Shown piece by piece: positions 25,965 to 34,205 of a stretch of 64,000 nt of DNA. The stretch is from Rhodanobacter sp. T12-5 (GTDB lineage Bacteria; Pseudomonadota; Gammaproteobacteria; Xanthomonadales; Rhodanobacteraceae), in the NCBI RefSeq assembly GCF_008329435.1, contig NZ_NPKN01000006.1, forward strand, positions 225,562 through 289,561, in the 5' to 3' direction. The notes below the pieces were generated by a model. That model was given only the letters and a program-made list of their open reading frames with translations. It did no database searches and was not told the DNA's origin. The position numbers and the translations under genes are program-made. Positions within the stretch are counted from its first letter, which is position 1, and every line of letters starts with the position of its first letter.

Positions 25965-27014
25965 TCAATCCGATTCGCTTGCCACGACAGTGCGGAACAG
26001 GTCACCCGGACGCTTCCCACCGAAACGCGGCCGGTCTCCGGCACCCGGTGCCGCCATCGCCAACCACGCCAAAACGCTGGCCTTGGCGGTGGGCACCCAG
26101 TCGTCATCGTTCAAGAGTCGTTTTTCCAGTTCGTCGAATCCGACCCAAACCACATGCCCTTCCTTGTTGGCCTCTGCATGCCGGCAAGCCTCCTCATCGA
26201 TGGTGCAGCCGAGAAACGCCATCTGGATGAAACCGGTCTGGAGTTCCTCCAGCGCCAGTACAGGGATCGAGTCCCTGACCACGATATTGACGCGCGTCTC
26301 TTCATGGACCTCGCGCACCACCGTATACCGCAGGGAACGCCCATCTCCGTCCCGGCCATCCAGTCCCGGCGGCCAGTAGCCGCCGCCGATCGTGTGCAGA
26401 CACCCCGGGTAGGTCGCCGAGGTATCCGACCGTCGATGCAGCATGATCGTGCGGCGCTCGGCACAGACGATCAACGCGTTCGCGCTCAGCACCCGTGGGA
26501 GAGTCTCCCTGGATCCGGTCTCCCGCAGAACACACAACTGCGCGTAATCCATCGGCAGCAAGGTGAACTGCAGAGGATCGTCGCCCCACGCCACGTTGTT
26601 CGTCACCAACGCATGCGGATCGTTCGGCGAGGCCACGCCAAGAGCCGCACGCTTTCGCTCCACGGCATCGCGGATCTCCGGCGCTGGCGGCTGCCTCGGC
26701 TGAACGACCAGAACCGGTTCATGCGGATAAGGGCCATGCGTCACCGCTTGGTGCTCAAGATGCCTGTTGATCTGCTTGCATGCAAGATCGTTCCACGTGC
26801 TGATCTCGCCTCTCCTGAGCTTCTTCATCAGAGGCGGAAAACAGTACTCACACAATTTCTGGAGTACCCAGAATGCAAAGTCGAGCATGAAGATTCCTTT
26901 CGGGAAACAGCGCGGTGCCGTCGAAGAAAAATGCGTTGGAATCGGCACGGCGATCACGCCGTCCGCAGCAGCCACGACTCGCTCGAAGATCGGCGACTCG
27001 ATGAGCTTGAACAT
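25965..27014 (-). CDS. Nudix hydrolase domain protein with long N-terminal extension
   Basis: 349 residues, ATG 27014 after GAAGGGG. The Nudix box is recognisable near residues 215-245: GGGYWPPGLDG ... LRYTVVREVHEETRVNI, with the REVHEET core that binds magnesium. The ~180-residue N-terminal part has no family I recognise; it starts MFKLIESPIFERVVAAADG. Nudix enzymes cleave nucleoside-diphosphate-linked molecules; the substrate here is unknown. Codon use is a little less GC-biased than neighbours (AAATCG, ACAGT-type codons), which hints at later acquisition. Convergent with the diguanylate cyclase. Confidence 0.78.
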   Translation of the reverse strand: MFKLIESPIFERVVAAADGVIAVPIPTHFSSTAPRCFPKGIFMLDFAFWVLQKLCEYCFPPLMKKLRRGEISTWNDLACKQINRHLEHQAVTHGPYPHEPVLVVQPRQPPAPEIRDAVERKRAALGVASPNDPHALVTNNVAWGDDPLQFTLLPMDYAQLCVLRETGSRETLPRVLSANALIVCAERRTIMLHRRSDTSATYPGCLHTIGGGYWPPGLDGRDGDGRSLRYTVVREVHEETRVNIVVRDSIPVLALEELQTGFIQMAFLGCTIDEEACRHAEANKEGHVVWVGFDELEKRLLNDDDWVPTAKASVLAWLAMAAPGAGDRPRFGGKRPGDLFRTVVASESD

Positions 27015-27202
27015 GGCAGCCCCTTCCGCCCGAAACTATAGGACATCGATGTGATCCCGGTACCTCATCGAGACGACGGTTCGCGGATTGACAGTCTGTG
27101 CACACCCGGGTGCCTATTTTTTCTACGCCCGCATCAGGTTGCATTGGCACGGTTGGGCGCGCAACGGGAAACCGATTCACGCCCCACACTGGAGAAACGC
27201 TG

Positions 27203-27880
27203 ATGCGCACGGCAGCACCCTTCGCCCGCTTGGCCGGCATGTTCGCCAGTGCATTGCTGCTGGGCTGGTCGCCGCTCGGCGCGGCCGTCGACGCATCCAC
27301 GCTCGCCAACCTGGGCGACGCTCACGGCGTGGCGCCGTGCGCCTCGTGTCACGGCGCCGATGGCGCAGGTCAGGCAGCAGCGGGTTTTCCGCGGCTGGCG
27401 GGATTGAACGGCGCCTACCTGCGCAAGCAACTGGATGATTTCGCCAGCGGGGCGCGCGAGAACGCCGTGATGAAGCCGATCGCGACGGCACTCGATGCCG
27501 ACGAACGCAAGGCCATTTCCGACTACTACGCCAAACTGCCGATTCCAGCCGTGCTGGCCAAGCCGGCGACCGAAAATTCGAAGGACGACAGTCCGGGCGC
27601 CTTGCTCGCCACGCGCGGACGCTGGTCGCAACAGGTGCCCGGCTGCGAACAGTGCCACGGTCCCGGCGGCGTCGGCGTGGGTGAACATTTTCCACCTCTG
27701 GCAGGCCAATCGGACGTCTATATCCGCAATCAGCTGAAGGCGTGGAAACAAGGCACGCGGCACAACGACCCGCTGGACTTGATGAAGCATCTGAGCGCCG
27801 CATTGAGTGACAACGACATCGACGAAGTGTCCGCGTGGTTTGCCGCGCAACCGTTGAGCGCCAGGGGAGCCACGCCATGA
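27203..27880 (+). CDS. Dihaem cytochrome c4, TsdB-like electron acceptor
   Basis: 225 residues from ATG 27203 (TGGAGAAA upstream), with a signal peptide ending near LGAAVDA. Two haem c motifs, CASCHG (~53) and CEQCHG (~152), sit in two similar halves (FPRLAGLNGAYLRKQLDDF and FPPLAGQSDVYIRNQLKAW), the layout of cytochrome c4. The stop overlaps the start of a TsdA-like enzyme (ATGA), and TsdB is exactly a c4-type partner of thiosulfate dehydrogenase. It would carry electrons in the periplasm. Confidence 0.88.
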   Translation: MRTAAPFARLAGMFASALLLGWSPLGAAVDASTLANLGDAHGVAPCASCHGADGAGQAAAGFPRLAGLNGAYLRKQLDDFASGARENAVMKPIATALDADERKAISDYYAKLPIPAVLAKPATENSKDDSPGALLATRGRWSQQVPGCEQCHGPGGVGVGEHFPPLAGQSDVYIRNQLKAWKQGTRHNDPLDLMKHLSAALSDNDIDEVSAWFAAQPLSARGATP

Positions 27881-28887
27881 AGTTGCGACCGTTCGGTTCG
27901 GTGCCTGGGCCGCGCTTGCTCGCGCTCGGCGTGACTGCCGTACTCGGCGCGTGCTCGGGCAAGCCCGTCGGCGGACTTCCGGCCACCGCGGCCAGTGCGC
28001 CTCTGCCCCATCCGTCCAGCGTCAGCCACGCATCCAGCGCTGCCGCTGCATCGAGCGCCGACGACGCTGCGAATGCCGCTCGCAAAACGGCCTTCGTGCC
28101 GCCAGCGGAAAGCACCATTCCGGAAGGCCCCTACGGCGACATGGTGCGCCTGGGTCGCGCGATCTTCACGCACACGCGGGAGAACGCCGGCGCCTACGTC
28201 GGCAACGGCTTGAACTGCAGCAACTGTCACCTCGATGCCGGCCGTCTCGCGGATTCCGCTCCGCTGTGGGCCGCCTGGGGCATGTATCCGGCCTATCGCA
28301 AGAAGAACAAGCACGTGAACAGCTACGGCGAACGGTTGCAGGGTTGTTTCATGTACAGCATGAACGGCAAGGCGCCACCGCTGGACAGCAAGGAGTTGAT
28401 CGCGCTGGAGACCTATTCGTACTGGATGGCCAAGGGCGCGCCGGCCGGCACGAAGCTGCCCGGCGCTGGCTATCCGGATTTGCCCAAGCCGGCGCAGGCA
28501 CCGGATTTCGCACGCGGGAAGACGGTGTTCGAGAGCCATTGCGCGCTATGTCATGGCGCCGACGGGCAAGGCCAGAAGGTCGCCGGCGCGTACGTGTTTC
28601 CGCCGCTGTGGGGGCCGGATTCGTTCAACTGGGGCGCCGGCATGCACAGCGTGGATACCGCCGCCGGCTTCATCAAGGCGAACATGCCGTTCAGTCGCGG
28701 CGGCAGCCTGAGCGATCAGGATGCGTGGGATGTCGCGATGTACATGGACGGCCATGAACGCCCGCAGGATCCGCGCTTCACCGGCAACGTGGCGGCCACG
28801 CGCAAGGCGTTCCACGACAATCCGAATTCGCCATACGGCACCGAAGTGAACGGCCACCTTCTCGGCTCGCAGCCGATGAAGAAATGA
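27877..28887 (+). CDS. tsdA: Dihaem thiosulfate dehydrogenase-like cytochrome (TsdA family)
   Basis: 336 residues with a lipoprotein-type leader (VTAVLGAC). First haem motif CSNCHLDAG (~112), second CALCHGADG (~227). The segment ERLQGCFMYSMNGKAPPLDS matches the NGCxxRSMNG stretch conserved in TsdA. TsdA joins two thiosulfates into tetrathionate, or runs the reverse, in the periplasm. Its usual Cys ligand to haem 1 cannot be assigned with certainty here (the C of LQGCF is the obvious candidate). Coupled by ATGA overlaps to the c4 gene before and the barrel gene after. Confidence 0.8.
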   Translation: MKLRPFGSVPGPRLLALGVTAVLGACSGKPVGGLPATAASAPLPHPSSVSHASSAAAASSADDAANAARKTAFVPPAESTIPEGPYGDMVRLGRAIFTHTRENAGAYVGNGLNCSNCHLDAGRLADSAPLWAAWGMYPAYRKKNKHVNSYGERLQGCFMYSMNGKAPPLDSKELIALETYSYWMAKGAPAGTKLPGAGYPDLPKPAQAPDFARGKTVFESHCALCHGADGQGQKVAGAYVFPPLWGPDSFNWGAGMHSVDTAAGFIKANMPFSRGGSLSDQDAWDVAMYMDGHERPQDPRFTGNVAATRKAFHDNPNSPYGTEVNGHLLGSQPMKK

Positions 28888-29930
28888 GCGCGTCGTACGG
28901 AACATCCATCGCCTGCTTGCTGGTGCTCATGTCGACGATGGGCACCGTCACGAGCGCCCTCGCGGCCGACACGCCGATCGGTGAAACGACCTTCGGCGGC
29001 AAGATTTTCGTCAATGCCTCGCACCTCGGTCAGTACAAGAACGGCGAGCGCACCGACGTGAGCCGCAACGGCGTCGATCTCACGCGTTTCTACATCGATA
29101 TCGACCACCGTTTCAGCCAGGTCTGGTCGGCACACCTGACCACCGACATCAACTGGCTGCGCGACCAGTCGCCCAGCGATTTGTGGGTCAAGCGCGCGTA
29201 TCTGCAAGGCGCTTTCGACAAGGCGCTGACGCTGCGTCTGGGCGCGGCCGACATGCCGTGGGCCAGCCTCGTCAACCGCTGGTCAGGCTACCGCTACGTG
29301 GACAAGGAGCTGGTCACCCGCCTGAAGTACGGCGATGCGGCGGACTGGGGCGTGCACGTGCTCGGTGCGGTTGGCGCGCACGGGCAGTTCCAGTACGCCA
29401 CGTCGGTGGTCAGCGGCTCCAGCTACAAGAAGCCGCGCACCGGCGACAGCCCGAACGTGGAGATGCTCGTGGCGTGGCAGCCGACCGCCGAAGCGGTGCT
29501 GGCGCTGGCCGGCTACGACGGCAAGCGCGCGCTTGATGGCGGCGACCATCTGACTTGGCACAGCGCGCGGCGCTGGGACGCACTGGCTGCGTGGGCGAGC
29601 AAACGCTGGCGCCTCGGCGCGCAATACTTCCGCGCCAGCAACTGGAATGAGGTGCGTTCGCCCAAGGGCAATCGTGCCAGCGGCTGGTCGATGTGGAGCA
29701 GCGTGCAGCTGACGCCGCGTTGGGCTGTGTTCGTGCGCCACGATCAGGCCGACACCAGCGAATTGCTCGATCCGACCCGGCACGACCGCTATGAAAATCT
29801 CGGCGTCGAATGGAACATCGCCAGGAAGCTGCGGATCGCCGCCGTGTACAAGCGCGAGCGACTGAAACACCTCGGCATGGGCCTGGCCACTTTCAACGGA
29901 CTCGGCTTGTGGGCACAGATCGGATTCTGA
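28884..29930 (+). CDS. Outer-membrane beta-barrel (porin-like) protein in the Tsd operon
   Basis: 348 residues; start overlaps the TsdA-like stop. Signal peptide ends at SALAADTP. The rest has alternating amphipathic strands and ends in a C-terminal aromatic, GLWAQIGF, as outer-membrane barrels do. FYIDIDHRFSQVWSAHLTTD and WVKRAYLQGAF resemble phosphate-selective-porin-like barrels. It may admit the sulfur anion substrate used by the two cytochromes, by inference from the coupling. Confidence 0.8.
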   Translation: MSASYGTSIACLLVLMSTMGTVTSALAADTPIGETTFGGKIFVNASHLGQYKNGERTDVSRNGVDLTRFYIDIDHRFSQVWSAHLTTDINWLRDQSPSDLWVKRAYLQGAFDKALTLRLGAADMPWASLVNRWSGYRYVDKELVTRLKYGDAADWGVHVLGAVGAHGQFQYATSVVSGSSYKKPRTGDSPNVEMLVAWQPTAEAVLALAGYDGKRALDGGDHLTWHSARRWDALAAWASKRWRLGAQYFRASNWNEVRSPKGNRASGWSMWSSVQLTPRWAVFVRHDQADTSELLDPTRHDRYENLGVEWNIARKLRIAAVYKRERLKHLGMGLATFNGLGLWAQIGF

Positions 29931-30064
29931 GCGCATTTCGCGTCCAATGGCGCCGCGATCTGCACGCTGCTTCACACTCGATGTCTACACTGACCGCAGG
30001 CACGCCAGCGCCCTGCACGGCCGACCGTAACGCATGAAGACCAGGGACAAACCGGAGAATAACG

Positions 30065-30694
30065 ATGCTCTACCAAAGTGAAACCGCGCCCTCGGGCCAA
30101 ACGATTCGCCGCTTGCCACGCCGACTGATCCTGTGGGCAGGCGCTGGTGTGGTGCTGCTGATGGGATGCGTGTTCGCGCTGATGGCATACCGCTCCGGCC
30201 GCACCAATCCGAACCTGGTGTTCCCGCGCGTGCAGGCCGCCGGCGGCGTGCTGCCGGTGGATCGGAGTGCGACGATGCCGTCTGCGCAAGCGGTGCATCG
30301 CGTACTCGTGGATATCGACAACGATCAGGTGATGCACGGCAAGGTCAACGCGCGCCTGAATACGGCGGCCAAGATACTCAATCTGTATGCACTGGCCGGC
30401 GTGCCCTCGGACAAGGTGCACATGGTGGTGCTTTTCTACGGCACCGGCGTAAACCTGGTCCTGTCCGACGAGGAATACCGGCACAGGTTCGGTCACGCCA
30501 ATCCGAACGCCAGGTTGCTTTCGCAATTGCGCAAGGCCCATGTGAAGATGGTGGCGTGCGACCAGGCAATGGGGCATCAGGGCATCACCGCCGACGAGGT
30601 GGATTCCGGCGTGACCCTGGCACTGTCGGCTCTGACCGCGCGCGAAGAATTGCAGGCTGCCGGTTACGGTACGGTGCCGACGGAAGCACCGTGA
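30065..30694 (+). CDS. Membrane-anchored DsrE-family protein
   Basis: 209 residues from ATG 30065 (CGGAGAA). One N-terminal membrane span (LILWAGAGVVLLMGCVFALM) leaves the domain in the periplasm. The domain reads VLVDIDNDQVMHGKVNARLN, then VHMVVLFYGTGVNLVLSDEE and RLLSQLRKAHVKMVACDQAM, the DsrE/DsrF-like fold used in sulfur transfer. The cysteine in MVACDQAM is where DsrE-type proteins carry persulfide. Its place 134 bp after the thiosulfate operon supports a sulfur role. Confidence 0.75.
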   Translation: MLYQSETAPSGQTIRRLPRRLILWAGAGVVLLMGCVFALMAYRSGRTNPNLVFPRVQAAGGVLPVDRSATMPSAQAVHRVLVDIDNDQVMHGKVNARLNTAAKILNLYALAGVPSDKVHMVVLFYGTGVNLVLSDEEYRHRFGHANPNARLLSQLRKAHVKMVACDQAMGHQGITADEVDSGVTLALSALTAREELQAAGYGTVPTEAP

Positions 30695-30856
30695 TTCGTT
30701 CTTACAGAAAAGTCCATAACCTGACGCCTATTCCGAGCGCTTGTTTTTTACTGGCCGCGCTCTGTTACCGGGGGAATGTCGGCGGTTCGCCAGGGGATTG
30801 CACATCACAACGAAGTGCAAATCTCTACGCGCATCGCGCGCCATCTTCGTCCGTTT

Positions 30857-30968
30857 CGTGATCACGCCGCTCGACGCCGACACGATCCGCTTCGCGCAGC
30901 CCTTCTCGGACGACGGCGGCAAGACCTGGGAGATCAACTGGCTGGCGACCGATACCCGGATGAAGTAG
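30857..30968 (+). pseudogene. C-terminal fragment of an unidentified ligand-binding-type protein
   Basis: A frame ending at TAG 30966 reads FVITPLDADTIRFAQPFSDD, GGKTWEINWLATDTRMK. The SxDGGKTWExNW ending is typical of NTF2/lipocalin-like small proteins. No start or first part exists upstream, so it is a gene remnant. The rest of the 30695-31224 spacer shows nothing else convincing. Confidence 0.4.
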
Positions 30969-31224
30969 CGAGCCGAAGCAGAAGTGCGGGTTCATTTGCC
31001 CCATTCGATCTGCGCCGGACTCCTCTTTTCCATGACGGCGCCCTGCCGGATAAAGTGTTGACGACGTTTGCAGCGGCCAAATGTCTGCCCTGAAGCCGGA
31101 ACGCCGCAAGCGCCAAACCTGAGCCTGATCACTCCGCTCCCTTGTCTCGCGTGTCGATCCGGGCATCCGTCGTTCGTCGAAGCAATGAAGGGCATCCTCG
31201 CCGCCCTGAACCAGGAGAACCAAG

Positions 31225-31704
31225 ATGGCCAGCAAGAACACGATTTGCCTTTGGTACGACGGCACCGCCCTGGATGCCGCAACGTTCTACGCCAAGACGT
31301 TCCCGGATAGCGCCGTGGGCGCGGTCCACCGCGCGCCGGGCGACTATCCCGCGGGCAAGCAGGGCGACGTGCTGATGGTTGAGTTCACGGTCATGGGCAT
31401 CCCCTGTCTGGGCATGAACGGCGGCCCCGGCGTCCCGCACACCAATGCGTTCTCGTTCCAGGTGGCGACCGACGACCAGGCCGAAACCGACCGCCTGTGG
31501 AATGCGATCATCGACTACGGCGGCCAGGCCAGCGAGTGCGGCTGGTGCAAGGACAAGTGGGGCCTGTCGTGGCAGATCACCCCGCGCGCCCTGATGGCGG
31601 CGGTCACCGATCCGGATCCCGCCGCTGCCAGGCGCGCGTTCGAGGCGATGATGACGATGACGAAGATCGACATCGCCGCGATCGAGGCTGCGCGGCTTGG
31701 CTGA
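31225..31704 (+). CDS. VOC family protein (PhnB/3-demethylubiquinone-type)
   Basis: 159 residues, ATG 31225 after CAGGAGAACCAAG. It begins MASKNTICLWYDGTALDAAT FYAKTFPDSAVG and contains VLMVEFTVMGIPCLGMNGGP, AFSFQVATDDQAETDRLWN and CGWCKDKWGLSWQITPRAL, diagnostic for the YdeI/PhnB-like branch of the vicinal oxygen chelate fold. Cytosolic; substrate unknown. Confidence 0.9.
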   Translation: MASKNTICLWYDGTALDAATFYAKTFPDSAVGAVHRAPGDYPAGKQGDVLMVEFTVMGIPCLGMNGGPGVPHTNAFSFQVATDDQAETDRLWNAIIDYGGQASECGWCKDKWGLSWQITPRALMAAVTDPDPAAARRAFEAMMTMTKIDIAAIEAARLG

Positions 31705-31962
31705 AAACCGCCCGCACCGGAGTTGAGCGACCGGCTCCACCGCACAACATCCGCCATGGAAAAATCCTCGAGTCGACAGGAACAAGTGCGTCAAGGAAGA
31801 TTTACTTGCAGAAGTCTTCCCTGACATCAATTTCGAACGCTTTCGCTGTTTTTGAATTAAATGCACCCGACTCCTCATTCCATTGCGAATGGGCACCAGC
31901 CTGAGGTCGTTGACGAGGCTCGCCTGGCGACAGTGGTGCCGACCAAGAGCGGGTTGAACCGT

Positions 31963-32790
31963 TCAATTGCCTCCGCCCCCGAGGTTTCCTTTTTCAGACC
32001 TCTTTTCAACCTCGATCCACGTGGGCGCGTGGTCGCTGGCCTTGTCCTTCAGACGCACCCAGCGATCCACGCCGGCGGACTTGAGCCGCGCGGCCAACAC
32101 CGGGTTCAACAGCAGGTGATCGATGCGCAGGCCGCGGTCGCGTTCTGCGTGGTGACGGAAGTAGTCCCAGAACGTGTAGACCTGCGCGTCGCCGAGCACG
32201 TCGCGCAGCGCGTCCGTCCAACCCTGCGCGAGCAGCGCCGCGTACGCTTCGCGAACCGCCGGCTGCATCAGCGCGTCCTTGCGGAAGGCCTTCGTGTCGT
32301 AGACATCCGCATCGGTCGGGATGACATTGAAATCGCCCAGCAGCACCGCCGGATGCGACAACCCGACCAGCGTCTGCGCGTGCCTGTGCAAACGCGCCAT
32401 CCATCGGAGCTTGTAGTCGAATTTCGGGCCCGGTTGAGGATTGCCGTTCGGCAGATAGAGCCCGCCGACGACGATGCCGTGGATCGCCGCCTCGATGTAG
32501 CGACTCTGCTCGTCCTTCGCATCGCCTGGCAGGCCGCGCCGGCTCTCCAACGGCACGACGCCGCGGCCAAGCAGCGCCACGCCGTTCCACGACCGCTGCC
32601 CCTGCCATATCGCGCCGTAACCGGCATGCTCCAGCGCACCGACGGGAAACGCCTCATCGGTCGCCTTGAGCTCCTGCAACGCGACGACATCGGGCCGCGC
32701 TTCCTGCAACCACTCAAGCAGGTGCGGCAGGCGCGTGGCGATGCCGTTGACGTTGTAGGTTGCCAGCTTGAGCGTCTTTCTGGATGCCAT
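31963..32790 (-). CDS. xthA: Exodeoxyribonuclease III
   Basis: 275 residues, ATG 32790. All catalytic stretches are present: LKLATYNVNGIATRLP, VVALQELKATDEAFP (metal Glu), GGLYLPNGNPQPGPKFDYKL, LLGDFNVIPTDADVYD and the final KASDHAPTWIEVE (catalytic His). It removes 3' nucleotides and cuts abasic sites in base-excision repair. A spacer of ~260 bp with lower GC separates it from the VOC gene. Confidence 0.95.
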   Translation of the reverse strand: MASRKTLKLATYNVNGIATRLPHLLEWLQEARPDVVALQELKATDEAFPVGALEHAGYGAIWQGQRSWNGVALLGRGVVPLESRRGLPGDAKDEQSRYIEAAIHGIVVGGLYLPNGNPQPGPKFDYKLRWMARLHRHAQTLVGLSHPAVLLGDFNVIPTDADVYDTKAFRKDALMQPAVREAYAALLAQGWTDALRDVLGDAQVYTFWDYFRHHAERDRGLRIDHLLLNPVLAARLKSAGVDRWVRLKDKASDHAPTWIEVEKRSEKGNLGGGGN

Positions 32791-32919
32791 GGCAGCCTCG
32801 CGTTGGAGCGCAAACCCAGCCTAGGCGCAAGGACCTCGTTGCGCGGTGAAAACCGCAGACACATTGAAGCCGGTTGCAACGTTGGCAGAGGCAGGGACGC
32901 TCCACTACCTGGGGGAACA

Positions 32920-32977
32920 GGTGTCCGGGACAACTCGCCCAATGCCGGACCACCCCGAAATTGTCCGACACCTTTTT
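32920..32977. repeat. REP-like inverted pair
   Basis: GGTGTCCGGGACAACT at 32920-32935 faces AAATTGTCCGACACCTTTTT at 32958-32977. The arms are inverse copies of a motif that recurs through the window (AATTGTCCCTGACACCTTTT). The surrounding spacer 32791-33185 holds nothing else recognisable. Confidence 0.6.
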
Positions 32978-33185
32978 ACAAGCGCGCTTTGACCGCTCAA
33001 TTGCGGCGTTTACTGGCGCGGCTTCGATCGGCTGACGAAACTCGGCTCGGAGACGTGGATCCAACGGACCCGGACAAGCGCCAAATGTTCCTGATGCCTG
33101 ACCAGGATCAAGACGACAACCGCGCTGCTCGGCAAACATGTGATATCGCAGCACCACAACGGTATGCATGAAACGAGGCCATACG

Positions 33186-33425
33186 ATGGAATTCCATATC
33201 GCACTCACCGAGGCGTGTCCCGGCTCCGACGTCGTCCAGGATGCCATGTTCGATGTCGATCCGAACACGGTGGTCGATCTCGACATGAGTGGCCTGGTGA
33301 TGCGGATATCCTCCTACGTGGCCGTGGAGGACCTGGTCGAGGTACTGCGGCGAACCGGTTGGACAGTGGCACCGGAACAGGTGGTGCAGTTGCCGACCAT
33401 ATGCTGCGGCGGCTGCTCCGGATGA
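33186..33425 (+). CDS. Small HMA-fold-like protein with C-terminal CCGGCSG
   Basis: 79 residues from ATG 33186. The order strand-helix-strand-strand-helix-strand (MEFHIALTEACPGSDVVQDA, VDLDMSGLVMRISSYVAVED, LVEVLRRTGWTV) is that of heavy-metal-associated domains, but the usual GMxCxxC loop is missing. Instead the protein ends TICCGGCSG, with three cysteines at the tail that could bind a metal ion. Inference only; no transporter gene is next to it. Confidence 0.6.
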   Translation: MEFHIALTEACPGSDVVQDAMFDVDPNTVVDLDMSGLVMRISSYVAVEDLVEVLRRTGWTVAPEQVVQLPTICCGGCSG

Positions 33426-33620
33426 AGTGGAGCTTCTGCTTCCTGATCAGGCGCGGCAACGCACGGTTGTCGTCGGGCAACACCTCGGCCAGCGAGCGCC
33501 TCGAGGTAGACCAGACTTTCGGCTCGTTGGCGCGTGGCTGATGGTTGCCACCAGCAATCGACGCGGACGGCCGGCCGGGAGGCGATGCCGCAGGCTGATA
33601 TCCGGATGACGATGAAGCAT

Positions 33621-33681
33621 GGTGCCAGGGGCAATTGACTACTTCCTTGGCCGCTTCGAATTTGTCCCTGACACCTTTTCC
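33621..33681. repeat. REP-like inverted pair
   Basis: GGTGCCAGGGGCAATTGA at 33621-33638 faces GAATTTGTCCCTGACACCTT at 33658-33677. Second copy of the same paired motif as at 32920. It sits just past the stop of the next leftward gene. Confidence 0.6.
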
Positions 33682-33690
33682 TTTTTTCGC

Positions 33691-34068
33691 TCAGCCGGGC
33701 GATCGCATGACCAGCCAGGCCATCAACACCACGGCGATCAGCACGCCCACGGACGCCAGGCCGAGCAGCGGCCCGATCGTCGGATCGGGAACCAGGCCGG
33801 CGTAAAGCAGTACCAGGCCCACGCTCATCAACAGCGTCGACAGCTGGTGCAGGTAGAACTGGAAGACGGCGAGCCGGGTGCGTGCGCCGGCGATCCACAG
33901 CTTGTGGACCAGCCCATAGATGAAGGACACCACGAAGCCCACCAGCAGGATATGCGCGTGCGCAACAAACAATGCGTGGTTGTGCGAAGCCGCCATGTAG
34001 ATGCCGAGCCCCATGCCCGCGATGGCATAGGCAAAACCGCAGAGCAGAAACCTCCGATCGAGCGTCAT
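33691..34068 (-). CDS. Four-helix inner-membrane protein
   Basis: 125 residues, ATG 34068 (GGGGGAAACGAC upstream). Four hydrophobic spans. The segment AASHNHALFVAHAHILLVGF VVSFIYGLVHK has several histidines in and next to a helix, as in small proteins related to haem-copper oxidase subunit I (NorB/CcoN-like, NnrS-like). It could bind haem or a metal, but no partner is nearby. Family uncertain. Confidence 0.65.
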   Translation of the reverse strand: MTLDRRFLLCGFAYAIAGMGLGIYMAASHNHALFVAHAHILLVGFVVSFIYGLVHKLWIAGARTRLAVFQFYLHQLSTLLMSVGLVLLYAGLVPDPTIGPLLGLASVGVLIAVVLMAWLVMRSPG

Positions 34069-34205
34069 GTCGTTTCCCCCATTAGCCAGTGACCGGCATC
34101 GACACCGAACGATGCACTGCCGGCTGCACATCGCCGCCGGGTGATTGTGCTACAGATGTTCGAGGCGCGGCACGGGCATCCGGCCTCGCAACCGAAGACT
34201 CACCA

